64,000 nt of DNA from contig DASYZB010000150.1 of assembly GCA_035946615.1 (NCBI GenBank), forward strand, positions 1 to 64,000, written 5' to 3'. Shown here piece after piece: positions 8,770-17,025 of this stretch. The notes below the pieces were generated by a model, which saw nothing but the letters and a program-made list of their open reading frames with translations, did no database searches and was not told the DNA's origin. How positions within the stretch are numbered: position 1 is the first letter of the stretch; each line of letters begins with the position of its first letter. The translations under genes and the position numbers were made by a program. This DNA comes from Verrucomicrobiia bacterium. GTDB lineage: Bacteria > Verrucomicrobiota > Verrucomicrobiia > Limisphaerales > UBA8199.

Positions 8770-10752
8770 TTACTGCAACTCCACCACCCGCCACTCCGAC
8801 GGGCCTTCACCGGCGCGCAAATCCAATGATAGCGTCTGGAACGTTCGCGCGCCAATTTCCGAACACCACTGCTCCACAGGGATTCGGAATTCCTCGGCAA
8901 AGCGCGGGGAATGCAGGGCGATAAACCGGATGCCTTCGGCGCGGAGTTGGGCGGCGGTGTCGACCGGGCACACATCGATAACGCGGCGCGACCCGAAAGG
9001 TTTCCATAAACTCGTTTCGGGATCATCTACACCTATAAACCCGAGCCTCTTGTCGTCCGAGGGCAGGAGCCGAGTCAAAGGTTCGAGACCTTCGCCTCGA
9101 ATCGAATAGGCCGAATACACCCGCTCGGTTCGCACGGCCAGCGGGCTGGACCACCCATGCTGCCGCAGCTTTTTGACAATCGTTAGCATTGGAAGCAACG
9201 GTCGAGGCGGGCTGAGCGCCAAAGGAATGATTGCCATGGCCGCTACGGCCAGGGCGGCAATCCGCCACCATCTTTGACGCACAATCTGCGCGTGGGCGAG
9301 CGGAAGGAGAAACGGGACTACCAGGAACGGGTAGTAGGCGCTCATGAGGCGCGCCTCGAACTCGGTGGCAAAGGATGCCGCGAGGAACACCAGGGTCGTC
9401 AGCGCAATGGCCGCCAGAACCCATGCCTGGCTTGGGCTCACAGCGCAGCGCGGGCGTCCTCGCCCGCGAGTTTGGGCGGCGTCTCGCCGCCCCAAACTCG
9501 GGCCAGACGTGGGGGACCTCTGAGCCCACGCAAACCGCAAGGCTGCAATCGTCGAAACCAACAAGAGGCCGCAAGCACCCAAACCCATCCCTGTCGTCTC
9601 TTCGATTGCCAGTTCGTCCAACCGGAACACAGGACTCTCCCGCATGTCTTGTCCAAAAGCCCCCATTTCTGAGGTCATGGCCTGCGAGGCTAGGCTCGGG
9701 GCCACCTGTGCATTCCACCATTTCGCAAACGGCGCTACTGGGGGCGCGAAGTTTTGCATAAACAAGACCCCGCTGTTTGCCTCGATCCTTGCCAATGGAT
9801 GCGGGCTCCTCAATGGCGGAAACCCTTCGGCTTTTGTGCCTGTCCAATCCCCCGCATACCACGAGTTGAGAACGGCGGTTGGGAAAAAAGAAATCAGAAG
9901 GCAGACAAGCGCGGTTGAAACTGTGGCTATGGGCCTGGCAGAAAGCAGGCGCCAGCAGGGGGCAACCACAACCGCCCACACAAGCACCAGCGGGAGGTTG
10001 TTCGCCTTCACGCCCGTGGTCAGCGCGATGGCCAGCATCGAGAGCCATAGGTCCCCGCTTCGGCCCTGCTGGCGACCGCGCAATCCATAAGCAAACGCGC
10101 CCAACGCGAAGAATGCCGCGAACAGGTCATTGCCCAAACTGGCCGCCTGCAGCAGAAAGCAATAGCCCGCTGGCAGAATCCACATCCACTGCGCGGCGAC
10201 TCGGCCTCTCACACCCACCCCGCGCAGGCTCATAAAAAACAGACCGGGCATCAGCGCGAACGAGATGAAGTTGATGAGGAAAAAGGGGCGATCGGTCTTT
10301 GTCAGCGCGATGAGCGGGGCCATCATCCATTCGAAGCCGCACCCACGCAGGTTGACCCGCGGAAAGACCGTGTGTATCCAGTGCCAGCGCCCTTCTGCCA
10401 GCCAATGCAGGACTCGCGGCACGCGGTAGGTGAGGGCATCCCAATTGGTCGGCGGATGCAATGCGCCCCCCACAAACGCCAGTGTTGACAGAATCAAAAA
10501 GGAGAGCGGCAACGGGCGTTTGAAGCGACGAACCAACTTCGAGGCAGGAGGAAGGCGCAAGCCAACCTCGGTTGTGCAAGCCCACAAGGCAAATCCGCCA
10601 AGGGCCAGGGCGAAAGCGACGATATACCCCAGCCCATTGAGCTCATGCAGGAGAGATAAAATCCAACCCGCACAACTGCAAAAGGCGCAAAGGAGAATCC
10701 ACAGTGCGGCGAGATCGGGGGCTTTCTTGAAAGAGCGCACGAGAGACGGCAT
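8770..10752 (-). CDS. Large membrane glycosyltransferase-like protein (GT39/ArnT-like topology)
   Basis: A 660-residue protein starting at an ATG one base after the stop of the upstream propeller gene. It has about ten membrane spans, an early extracytoplasmic loop with an acidic motif (NWDALTYRVPR) and then HWIHT, and a soluble C-terminal domain. This is the layout of membrane glycosyltransferases that use polyprenyl-linked sugars, in which the first-loop acidic residue is catalytic. Similarity is to uncharacterised members, so the reaction is inferred. A 96-base palindromic insert with its own inverted ends (9433-9528) sits in frame inside the gene, adding a low-complexity arginine-rich loop. 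The frame runs open upstream to 11091, but that part is antisense to a better gene. Confidence 0.75.
   Translation of the reverse strand: MPSLVRSFKKAPDLAALWILLCAFCSCAGWILSLLHELNGLGYIVAFALALGGFALWACTTEVGLRLPPASKLVRRFKRPLPLSFLILSTLAFVGGALHPPTNWDALTYRVPRVLHWLAEGRWHWIHTVFPRVNLRGCGFEWMMAPLIALTKTDRPFFLINFISFALMPGLFFMSLRGVGVRGRVAAQWMWILPAGYCFLLQAASLGNDLFAAFFALGAFAYGLRGRQQGRSGDLWLSMLAIALTTGVKANNLPLVLVWAVVVAPCWRLLSARPIATVSTALVCLLISFFPTAVLNSWYAGDWTGTKAEGFPPLRSPHPLARIEANSGVLFMQNFAPPVAPFAKWWNAQVAPSLASQAMTSEMGAFGQDMRESPVFRLDELAIEETTGMGLGACGLLLVSTIAALRFAWAQRSPTSGPSLGRRDAAQTRGRGRPRCAVSPSQAWVLAAIALTTLVFLAASFATEFEARLMSAYYPFLVVPFLLPLAHAQIVRQRWWRIAALAVAAMAIIPLALSPPRPLLPMLTIVKKLRQHGWSSPLAVRTERVYSAYSIRGEGLEPLTRLLPSDDKRLGFIGVDDPETSLWKPFGSRRVIDVCPVDTAAQLRAEGIRFIALHSPRFAEEFRIPVEQWCSEIGARTFQTLSLDLRAGEGPSEWRVVELQ
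9433..9528. repeat. Palindromic mini-element inserted in frame in a coding sequence
   Basis: TGGGCTCA at 9433-9440 is matched by its reverse complement TGAGCCCA at 9521-9528. Between them are two strong hairpins: GGGCGTCCTCGCCC at 9452-9465, and an AGTTTGGGCGGC arm pairing with GCCGCCCCAAACT across 9469-9498. The element is 96 bases, an exact multiple of three, so it leaves the reading frame open. Confidence 0.7.
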
Positions 10753-10753
10753 T

Positions 10754-11995
10754 CTATCGCACACTCTGAAGTTCAGCCGGCGCGGCGCGGCCAGTGTTTT
10801 CCGGGTTGCCCCGGAACTTCGGCCAGGGGGATTGGGCCAGAGGCGCATCCGTGCGCAGGGCCTGAAAGCAGATGCCATTCGTTGGGTACTGACCTGCGGT
10901 GTAGATACTACCGGAAGGCGCCACTGCGGGCGAGACCGTGCCGTTCCCGTACATGTAATAATGCCACTTCCACTTGCCATCGGCATCCAGGTTGGTGAGC
11001 AGCCCGTAATGCGATATGAAGCAAACCGAACCATCAGCCAATGCCAGCGGCGCGACTTCAACCGGGTCCCACCAGGCCACACCCAGCCCATACTGCCACT
11101 TCTTCTTTGGCTCGCGCGTAAGGGCCCAGAGCTGTTGGTTCACCCCCACATAAAGCATCCCGTCCTGCCCAATCACCGGCGAGGACTCGGTGATGCCGCC
11201 GGTCTTGAGCCGCCATTTCAATTGGCCATCCGGATCCAGGGCGTAAAAGAAACCATCGACGGAGGTGAAATACACCGTGCCGTCGCGGTCGATGGCTGGC
11301 GATGAAATTATCGGGCCGCCGGTGGCGAATGCCCAGGCCTTGGCTCCATCAGGCGCCAGCGCGTAGAAATTCCGGTCGTGTGACCCGAAATATATCCGTC
11401 CCGCGGCGCCAATCGCTGGCGAGGAGACAATCTCGCCGGCAGTCGGGAACTGCCACTTTTTCGAGCCGTCCGGATTCAGGGCGTAGAAGGTCTTGTCCCA
11501 CGAGCCCACGTAAATGGTGCCGTCTGCGCCGATGGCGGGCGAGGAGTCCACCCAGGCGCCGGTCTTGAAATCCCACTTCTTTTTGCCGTCAGGGCCGACC
11601 GCATAGACCTTCCGGTCACGGCAGCCAAAATAGACCGTGCCGTCGCCGCCCAGGGCCGGAGCCGACTTTATCTCATGGCCGGTGCTGAAAATCCACTTGC
11701 GCGAGCCGTCGGATTTCAGCGCCCAGAGTTTGCCGTCCCACGTGCCGAAGAAAATATTGCCTTCGCTGTCAATGGCCGGGGATGAATCGCAGGGGTATTT
11801 GATGAGAACGGCCCATTTGTTGGAAACCGTGCTTACCTGTGCCGAAGCCGATGGGTTCAGCCCCAATAAGATGCCAAGAGCGGCCAGTGCCGCACCGGCC
11901 CCGCCATTTTGGAGTGCGGCGGCAAGCCCTGCGCGACGCCGCTTTGGATAGACGCGGAGTGCGTCCCGTCCCGGGCGCAGCAGGCGCCAAAGCAC
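10754..11995 (-). CDS. Secreted PQQ/BamB-like beta-propeller repeat protein
   Basis: After a hydrophobic segment ending in ASAQ, the protein consists of six or seven repeats of roughly 38 residues of the form SSPAIGADGTIYVGSWDKTFYALNP-DG-KKW, the classic PQQ-enzyme/BamB propeller blade. It ends with a WPKFRGNPENTGR motif common in these secreted proteins. Most likely it is periplasmic or surface-exposed, in a scaffold or binding role; no catalytic residues for alcohol dehydrogenase are evident. The start is unclear: no ATG lies in frame near the signal segment, a GTG at 11993-11995 is possible, and the N-terminal coding region overlaps repeat-like palindromic sequence. It is followed after one base by the membrane protein at 8770-10752, so they are co-transcribed. 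Confidence 0.75.
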   Translation of the reverse strand: MLWRLLRPGRDALRVYPKRRRAGLAAALQNGGAGAALAALGILLGLNPSASAQVSTVSNKWAVLIKYPCDSSPAIDSEGNIFFGTWDGKLWALKSDGSRKWIFSTGHEIKSAPALGGDGTVYFGCRDRKVYAVGPDGKKKWDFKTGAWVDSSPAIGADGTIYVGSWDKTFYALNPDGSKKWQFPTAGEIVSSPAIGAAGRIYFGSHDRNFYALAPDGAKAWAFATGGPIISSPAIDRDGTVYFTSVDGFFYALDPDGQLKWRLKTGGITESSPVIGQDGMLYVGVNQQLWALTREPKKKWQYGLGVAWWDPVEVAPLALADGSVCFISHYGLLTNLDADGKWKWHYYMYGNGTVSPAVAPSGSIYTAGQYPTNGICFQALRTDAPLAQSPWPKFRGNPENTGRAAPAELQSVR

Positions 11996-12160
11996 ACCAA
12001 GACGATCCCTATCCACGGCTTGCGTGGGTCGAGCGGGGCCGGATTCTCGATGGGTGAAACGTTTCTTCAGCCAGACTGCAATCAACACCGCGGCAGGGTA
12101 ATTGGAAACGCGAAAAGCAGAAAGCAGAAAGCGCTTCGCGCCCCTCTTGTCCCGGTCCGC

Positions 12161-12300
12161 GCGAAGCGTCGTGGACTGCGCCAGTCCTCTGGCGCTTTTC
12201 GGGCCGCCCCTTGCATAAAGTTCCACTCTCACGTCCAGTGGCATCGAATTGGGGGGGGGCAGGGTCAGAACGGCAGGACATCCAAAAGCGGCAGAGGACC
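12161..12300. repeat. Paired inverted repeat element (family B), copy 1
   Basis: The block 12161-12202 contains AGCGTCGTGGACTG, the palindrome GGACTGCGCCAGTCC and CTCTGGCGCTTTT. A partial inverted version, CATCCAAAAGCGGCAGAGGAC, lies at about 12279-12299. The same two-part arrangement is found 28 kb away at 40292-40455. Between the halves here is a run of nine or ten G residues near 12251-12259. Confidence 0.65.
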
Positions 12301-12305
12301 GCTCT

Positions 12306-12394
12306 GGGACGGCACGGGACGGTCTGGGACGGCAGTGGGACGGTTGCAAGAGTGAGAATCGCCCGTGTTTACCGGCCTTGGGACGGTGGGACGG
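12306..12394. repeat. Tandem decamer array built on GGGACGG
   Basis: GGGACGG occurs at 12306, 12316, 12326 and 12337, spaced 10, 10 and 11 bases, and again at 12380 and 12388. It is followed by runs of six, seven and seven C residues (12413-12436) separated by TA. Nothing here looks coding. Confidence 0.75.
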
Positions 12395-12520
12395 CTGTAC
12401 ACCCCCAAACCGCCCCCCTACCCCCCCTACCCCCCCTTGCCGCCGCATTCCCACAAAAGAAACGTGGAGCGTTGACGGTGGAGCGTGAGAGCGTCATAAC
12501 CCGGTCTCGAGTCAAATTCC

Positions 12521-12610
12521 GGTAACCTCCCGGTAACCCAACGACCACCCGCGGTAACCGATGGTAACCGATAGGTAAGCCACGGAAGCCCACGGTAACC
12601 TACGGTAACC
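12521..12610. repeat. Helically phased GGTAACC array
   Basis: Six exact GGTAACC copies start at 12521, 12532, 12553, 12563, 12594 and 12604. Degenerate copies (GGTAAGC at 12574, GGAAGCC near 12584) fill part of the gaps. Spacings are 10-11 bases or twice that, i.e. one helical turn. The array lies in the non-coding stretch 11996-13076 between the divergent propeller gene and the response regulator. Confidence 0.8.
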
Positions 12611-12918
12611 GATCCGGCCCTCCAACGCACAAGCAACAGCCGCCTCAAGCCGCCTCGGCCCCCTTACCCGCCGTTGCCGCGCACCGCCACGAGAATCTCC
12701 TTCATCCGCCGCGCCGGCAAAGAAAAATGGCCGCCCGGTTTTCACTGCGACGGGAGGCCGCCCCAACCCGCCGGCGCGTTACGGAGCTTTGTAATGGCCG
12801 CGGAATCCGGCAATAACCCGGGGATTTCCTTGTGGCCCTGATTGGACGATGCTTTTAAATTCAACCCGCTACGCGCCTGGGTTGGAAAAGCCGGTAATGC
12901 CTCAGTGACTACGGGGCT

Positions 12919-12968
12919 GCCGGCTGAAGCCGGCGTTCCGGACGCGCGGAACGCCGCCTTTAGGCGGC
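12919..12968. repeat. Three consecutive perfect hairpins
   Basis: GCCGGCTGAAGCCGGC (12919-12934), a GCGTTCCG arm pairing with CGGAACGC (12933-12954), and GCCGCCTTTAGGCGGC (12953-12968) follow each other with almost no spacer. This looks like a REP-type element or a strong structured RNA segment upstream of the response regulator. Confidence 0.7.
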
Positions 12969-13023
12969 AGCGCCCGCCGTCACTAACCGATTACAAAAGC
13001 CGGAGCAAATGTCTTTACTTCCT

Positions 13024-13082
13024 AAGGAGGTTCTGGTAGCATTGGCGGTGAACACAAAGCGCAGAAGCTATAGCGGATGGTG
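13024..13082 (+). promoter_or_regulatory. Strong Shine-Dalgarno with possible short leader ORF
   Basis: AAGGAGG at 13024-13030 is the strongest ribosome-binding sequence near the response regulator, but it is about 47 bases from that gene's ATG. A TTG at 13042 opens a 13-codon frame that ends in TGA at 13081, overlapping the ATG at 13077. This could couple translation of a leader peptide to the regulator gene. Confidence 0.35.
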
Positions 13083-13754
13083 AGTGCGACAAAAGAAAGA
13101 ATCCGAATACTGGTGGTCGATGATCATCCGGTGGTGAGGCAGGGGCTGCAATCCTGCCTGTCACGGCTGGACCGGCTGAAAATAATCGGCGAAGCTGCGG
13201 ACGGCCAGGAGGCCTTCGAGAAAGCGCTCAAGCTCTCACCCGATGTTGTTTTAATGGATATCTCCATGCCCCGCCGTGACGGGCTGTCTGTCACCCAGGA
13301 TTTGCGCAAGGCGGCGCCCCATATCAAAGTGCTGGTGCTTTCCGTCCATAGCACCAAAGAATTCATCTTCCGCATTATCCAGGCCGGGGCCCATGGTTAC
13401 GTGTCCAAAGAGGCCTCTCCGGAGACCCTCTTGCGCGCCATCGAGGCGGTCTATGCCGGCCAGAGCTCCTTTAGCCCCGAAATAGCCCAGGCTGCTCTGA
13501 ACCAACTGGTCAATAGCGGAGGCAAAAAAGAGCCCTTCGCCCAGCTCACCGAACGGGAGCGCGAAGTGCTGGTGTTGATTGCCCAGGGCCGCAGCAACAA
13601 AGAAATTGCAGGCCAGCTTGGGATTGGTGTCCGGACCATCGAAACGCATCGGGAACGCATTATGCGCCGGCTGGACATCCACTCCGTAGCCGGCTTGACG
13701 AAGTTCGCGATCTCCAACGGGTTAGTCCCTCTCGAAGACGGGGCGCCGCAGTAG
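13077..13754 (+). CDS. Two-component response regulator, NarL/FixJ (LuxR HTH) family
   Basis: A 225-residue two-domain regulator. The receiver domain has the acidic pair D15-D16, phospho-acceptor D61 in VVLMDISMP, and the conserved Lys in GYVSKEA near 111. The C-terminal LuxR-type helix-turn-helix contains LTEREREVLVLIAQG and NKEIAGQLGIGVRTIETHRERI. Phosphorylation by an unseen histidine kinase should change DNA binding. The nearest SD-like sequence is far upstream and may serve a leader ORF. No kinase gene is adjacent. The gene is alone on the plus strand in a minus-strand region; 7-base AAGGCTG/AAGGCTA tandem repeats follow its stop at about 13760-13790. Confidence 0.93.
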   Translation: MVSATKERIRILVVDDHPVVRQGLQSCLSRLDRLKIIGEAADGQEAFEKALKLSPDVVLMDISMPRRDGLSVTQDLRKAAPHIKVLVLSVHSTKEFIFRIIQAGAHGYVSKEASPETLLRAIEAVYAGQSSFSPEIAQAALNQLVNSGGKKEPFAQLTEREREVLVLIAQGRSNKEIAGQLGIGVRTIETHRERIMRRLDIHSVAGLTKFAISNGLVPLEDGAPQ

Positions 13755-13808
13755 AGCGGAAAGGCTGAAGGCTGAAGGCTAAAGGCTAAATAAAAACGCA
13801 ATACTCCA

Positions 13809-15890
13809 TCACTTCGTTTCCCCGTTTCCTCTTGTTTCCTTCTGCACGTTTCCGGCCTGGTGATCCCGGCGCGCCGCCGTTTGCTTAAAGACATACGCCA
13901 TGAGCCGGCGGACTCGCAGGCAGCCGGCCAGCTTCCGGCTCTCCTTATGCTCCACAACGGGCAACGTCTTGAGCCGATACTCGCGAATGACATTGCCGGC
14001 CACCGCGCAGTGGTCGTCGCTGGCGATTGTGACGGGGTTTTTTGTCATGAATTCGCTGACGGGCGTGTCGGGTGTGCCGTTATTGGCGTGGCAGCGGAGG
14101 AGATCGGTAATCGTGACGACCCCATCGAGGGTCTGGTTGTCGCTTGAAACAAAAAAAAACTCGTGGGGATGCTCGACAAAGGCATGGCCGGCATCGCGCA
14201 TGGTGTCGGAGGGCTTGAGCAGCGGTTGGGGGACGGGTTCCATCAGATGCCGGACCGGGGTTTGTTTGAGCAGTTCGTGAACCTGGGGCTGGTCCTTCCA
14301 CACGTCCAGGGTGCGGCGGTTGAGGGTTTGAGCCAAGGCATCGCGCAGCGGCGTCAGGGCTTCCGAGAACTGCGTGAAAACGTTTTTACCCATCACCAGG
14401 ACATCAACCGGGGAGCGGGCCCGGACCGACATCACCCGCGGGCGGTTGCCCAGGAGCGCGCGCTCGCCGAAGAAAGAACCCGAGCCGAGCACGGCGATGA
14501 CTTCACCGGCCTGCCCATCCTGGGAGCGCACCACCTCGACCTCGCCTTTTTCGAGCACGTAAAAATGCGTGGGGGCCTCCCCTTTGCGAATAATGAACTC
14601 ACCCGGATCGTAATGGGCGTGCGACACCCGCTCGGTTTGCTCAGTGCGGACATAAGCCAGGTCGCGCGGGAACACCAGTAGAAATGCCCAATCAAATCCG
14701 ACCTGCAAACGCCGGCCAAAGGTGGGGAGCTTGAACAGATAAACGCCACGCCAAACGAACCACGCGAGAAAGCCCGAGAGATGCATCCCGAACAGATCGG
14801 CGACGGCCGAATGGCCGCCGATGGAGCAGAGTTCACCCAGTTGTTTAAAGGAGAAATGCCTGGTGGGCCGTCCACGCAGGGTGCAGGCGATATTTTGGGC
14901 GCACTGCCGGCCTTGTCTCTCGGCAAACTGGCCGGTCGTTGGGGAAGGTTCCCCGTTATGCGAATTGATAATCCAGGCGCAGTCTCCAATCGCCCAGATA
15001 TTCTGGCGCCCTTTGAGACGCATGTCCAACTCGGTCACCAATCGTCCTTTTTCCTTGGCCACATCCAAACCCGCAACCACGGGGGCAGGCGAACTGCCAA
15101 TCGTGCAGACGATCGTGCCGCCCCGGAGAAAACGGCCATCTTGCAAACCGACGCCTTCCGGGGTGGCGGAGGTGACTCGCGCATCGAGGACCATCTGGAC
15201 GCCCGCCTGTTCCATCTTCTTGCGGGCAAACTCGCGCAGGCTGGGACTGATCTCGGGAAGAATCTGGTCGCGCGAGTGAATCAGGATGACCTTTACATCG
15301 GACTTCTGCCACGTGCGAAAATAGCGGGAGCTGTCCCGCAGGAGATCGTTGATTTCGCCGGCGGCTTCCACCCCGCTATAGCCGCCGCCAACCACCAGCA
15401 CCGTCAGATGCCACGCCCGCCGAGCCGGGTCGCGCGAAACTTCGGCCTGCTCCATTTGTTCCATCAAATGGGCCCGCAGATTGGCGGCGTCGCCGACCGT
15501 TTTGAGCGGGATGGAATGGTCCGCCATGCCCGGGACAACGTTGAGGTTGGTAATATTGCCGCAAGCAATCACCAGGTGATCGTAGCCCATCCGGGTGAGC
15601 TGCCCGTCCTCGCCCAGGTACTCGACTTCGCTGGTTGCCAGCGAGATGCTCCGCGCCTCTTCGGTGCGGCAAAAGACCCGGGGCAGCAATTGGCGCAACG
15701 GGACGATGACATCCAAAGGTTCGATTGACGAACCGACGACCTCCGCCAAAAGAGGGCTGAATACGAGATGATTCTGCCTGTCAAATAAAACAACATCCGC
15801 CGCGCCCGGCGGCAATTCGCGGCAAAGGCTGCCGGCGCATTTCACGCCACCAAAGCCCCCCCCAATGATGACAATTCGCTTTTTGTCCAT
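13809..15890 (-). CDS. Type II NADH dehydrogenase fused to cNMP-binding and CBS domains
   Basis: A 693-residue fusion. Residues 1-410 are an NDH-2-like flavoprotein: FAD motif IIGGGFGG (8-15), NAD motif VVGGGYSGVEAAG (167-179), the IGDCAW FAD-phosphate motif (301-306), and a hydrophobic C-terminal stretch with FLAWFVWRGVYLFKLP for membrane attachment. Residues 425-515 form a cyclic-nucleotide-binding (CAP_ED) domain (YVLEKGEVEVV, GSFFGERALL), and 545-670 a CBS pair (VRHLMEP..., VSEFMTKNPVTI). The enzyme would pass electrons from NADH to quinone; the added domains suggest control by a nucleotide. The ATG at 15890 is preceded by GGGTGAGGGAT; a GTG at 15917 is possible. The family-normal length is about 430 residues, so the tail is an addition. 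Confidence 0.88.
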   Translation of the reverse strand: MDKKRIVIIGGGFGGVKCAGSLCRELPPGAADVVLFDRQNHLVFSPLLAEVVGSSIEPLDVIVPLRQLLPRVFCRTEEARSISLATSEVEYLGEDGQLTRMGYDHLVIACGNITNLNVVPGMADHSIPLKTVGDAANLRAHLMEQMEQAEVSRDPARRAWHLTVLVVGGGYSGVEAAGEINDLLRDSSRYFRTWQKSDVKVILIHSRDQILPEISPSLREFARKKMEQAGVQMVLDARVTSATPEGVGLQDGRFLRGGTIVCTIGSSPAPVVAGLDVAKEKGRLVTELDMRLKGRQNIWAIGDCAWIINSHNGEPSPTTGQFAERQGRQCAQNIACTLRGRPTRHFSFKQLGELCSIGGHSAVADLFGMHLSGFLAWFVWRGVYLFKLPTFGRRLQVGFDWAFLLVFPRDLAYVRTEQTERVSHAHYDPGEFIIRKGEAPTHFYVLEKGEVEVVRSQDGQAGEVIAVLGSGSFFGERALLGNRPRVMSVRARSPVDVLVMGKNVFTQFSEALTPLRDALAQTLNRRTLDVWKDQPQVHELLKQTPVRHLMEPVPQPLLKPSDTMRDAGHAFVEHPHEFFFVSSDNQTLDGVVTITDLLRCHANNGTPDTPVSEFMTKNPVTIASDDHCAVAGNVIREYRLKTLPVVEHKESRKLAGCLRVRRLMAYVFKQTAARRDHQAGNVQKETRGNGETK

Positions 15891-15989
15891 ATCCCTCACC
15901 CGGCCTTTCTGTTGCACGGGTCCGAGGCGTAGTCAATCCGCCCTGCGGCGTGAGCGGGCTACCTGCTCGTATCGGAGCGCGTCGAGGGT

Positions 15990-17000
15990 TCACCGGGCCA
16001 TCACTGTTCGGACCCATTCCTGGTTATCCAAGTACCACCGGACGGTCTCGCGGATGCCTTGCTCGAACTTGTGGGCCGGGACCCAGCCCAGCTCTTTTTG
16101 AATCTTGGACGCGTCAATCGCGTAGCGGCGATCGTGGCCGAGGCGGTCCTGAACGAACGAAATCAACTTGCGCGAGTTGCCGCCCAGGCGCGGCGCCAGC
16201 TCGTCGATGAGATCGCAGATCAACTCGACGATGCGCAGATTGGCCCATTCATTGTGTCCGCCGATGTTGTAGGTCTCTCCATTGCGCCCTCGCATGAGGA
16301 CCTGCCAAAGCGCCTCGGCGTGGTCGCGCACATACAACCAATCCCGCACATTCATGCCGTCGCCATAAACCGGAACGGCTTTGCGGGCCAGGACGTTTTG
16401 AATCACGACCGGGATGAGCTTTTCCGGGAACTGATATGGGCCATAGTTATTGGAGCAATTCGTGATGACTGTGGCCAACCCGTAGGTGTGGTCATAGGCG
16501 CGCACCAGCATATCACTCGAGGCTTTGCTGGCCGAATAGGGCGAATTGGGGGCGTAGGGGGTTGTCTCGGTGAAAAGGCCCTTGGGGCCCAGGCTGCCAT
16601 AGACTTCATCCGTGGAGACATGGTGAAAGCGTGTGCCGGAGGCCGGAGTTTTCCATTGCGCGCGGCAGGCCTCGAGCAGGTTAAAAGTGCCCACTACGTT
16701 GGTATGGATGAAATCTCCCGGGCCGGTGATGGAGCGGTCCACATGGGATTCAGCGGCGAGGTGCATCACGTGCGTGATGTCGTGACGCTTTACCACATCG
16801 AAAACGGCTGGCTTATCGCGCAAATCCACTTTCTCGAAGGCGTACTTCGGGTGACGGCTGATTTGGTCGAGATTGGCCAAGTGCCCGGCATAGGTGAGGC
16901 AATCGAGGTTGATCAGGCGCTCGACTTCAGGGCTGCCGATGATGTGGTGGATGAGATTGGACCCGATAAACCCGGCGCCCCCGGTGACAAGCAGTTTCAT
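15990..17000 (-). CDS. rfbB: dTDP-glucose 4,6-dehydratase
   Basis: A 336-residue short-chain dehydrogenase/reductase that converts dTDP-glucose to dTDP-4-keto-6-deoxyglucose, the second step of dTDP-L-rhamnose synthesis. The NAD site GGAGFIGSN is at the N-terminus. HVSTDEVYG carries the catalytic Thr/Asp/Glu, and YSASKASSD holds the catalytic Tyr-x3-Lys. RDWLYVRDH and YNIGG are typical family motifs. It is the last gene in the operon rfbA-rfbC-rfbD-rfbB on the minus strand and begins 25 bases after the rfbD stop. The full length matches the family. Confidence 0.96.
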   Translation of the reverse strand: MKLLVTGGAGFIGSNLIHHIIGSPEVERLINLDCLTYAGHLANLDQISRHPKYAFEKVDLRDKPAVFDVVKRHDITHVMHLAAESHVDRSITGPGDFIHTNVVGTFNLLEACRAQWKTPASGTRFHHVSTDEVYGSLGPKGLFTETTPYAPNSPYSASKASSDMLVRAYDHTYGLATVITNCSNNYGPYQFPEKLIPVVIQNVLARKAVPVYGDGMNVRDWLYVRDHAEALWQVLMRGRNGETYNIGGHNEWANLRIVELICDLIDELAPRLGGNSRKLISFVQDRLGHDRRYAIDASKIQKELGWVPAHKFEQGIRETVRWYLDNQEWVRTVMAR

Positions 17001-17025
17001 GGATGGGAATAAAGTATCAAACCAG

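Noticed and set aside
10753-11091. N-terminal extension of the membrane glycosyltransferase frame to 11091
   Set aside because: The added stretch overlaps the propeller repeats in another frame and reads as unrelated sequence; the ATG at 10752 starts the first membrane helix.
10754-12454. Long N-terminal extension of the propeller frame to 12454
   Set aside because: The added part is repeat-derived low complexity (poly-Gly, Arg) through the decamer and C-tract arrays, and precedes the signal helix.
12211-12525. Short frames through the 12.2-12.5 kb repeats
   Set aside because: They are built from the GGGACGG and C-run repeats and have no start signal or conservation.
15950-17012. 317-codon plus-strand frame opposite rfbB
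   Set aside because: It is a shadow of the strongly conserved rfbB coding strand; no motif is present.
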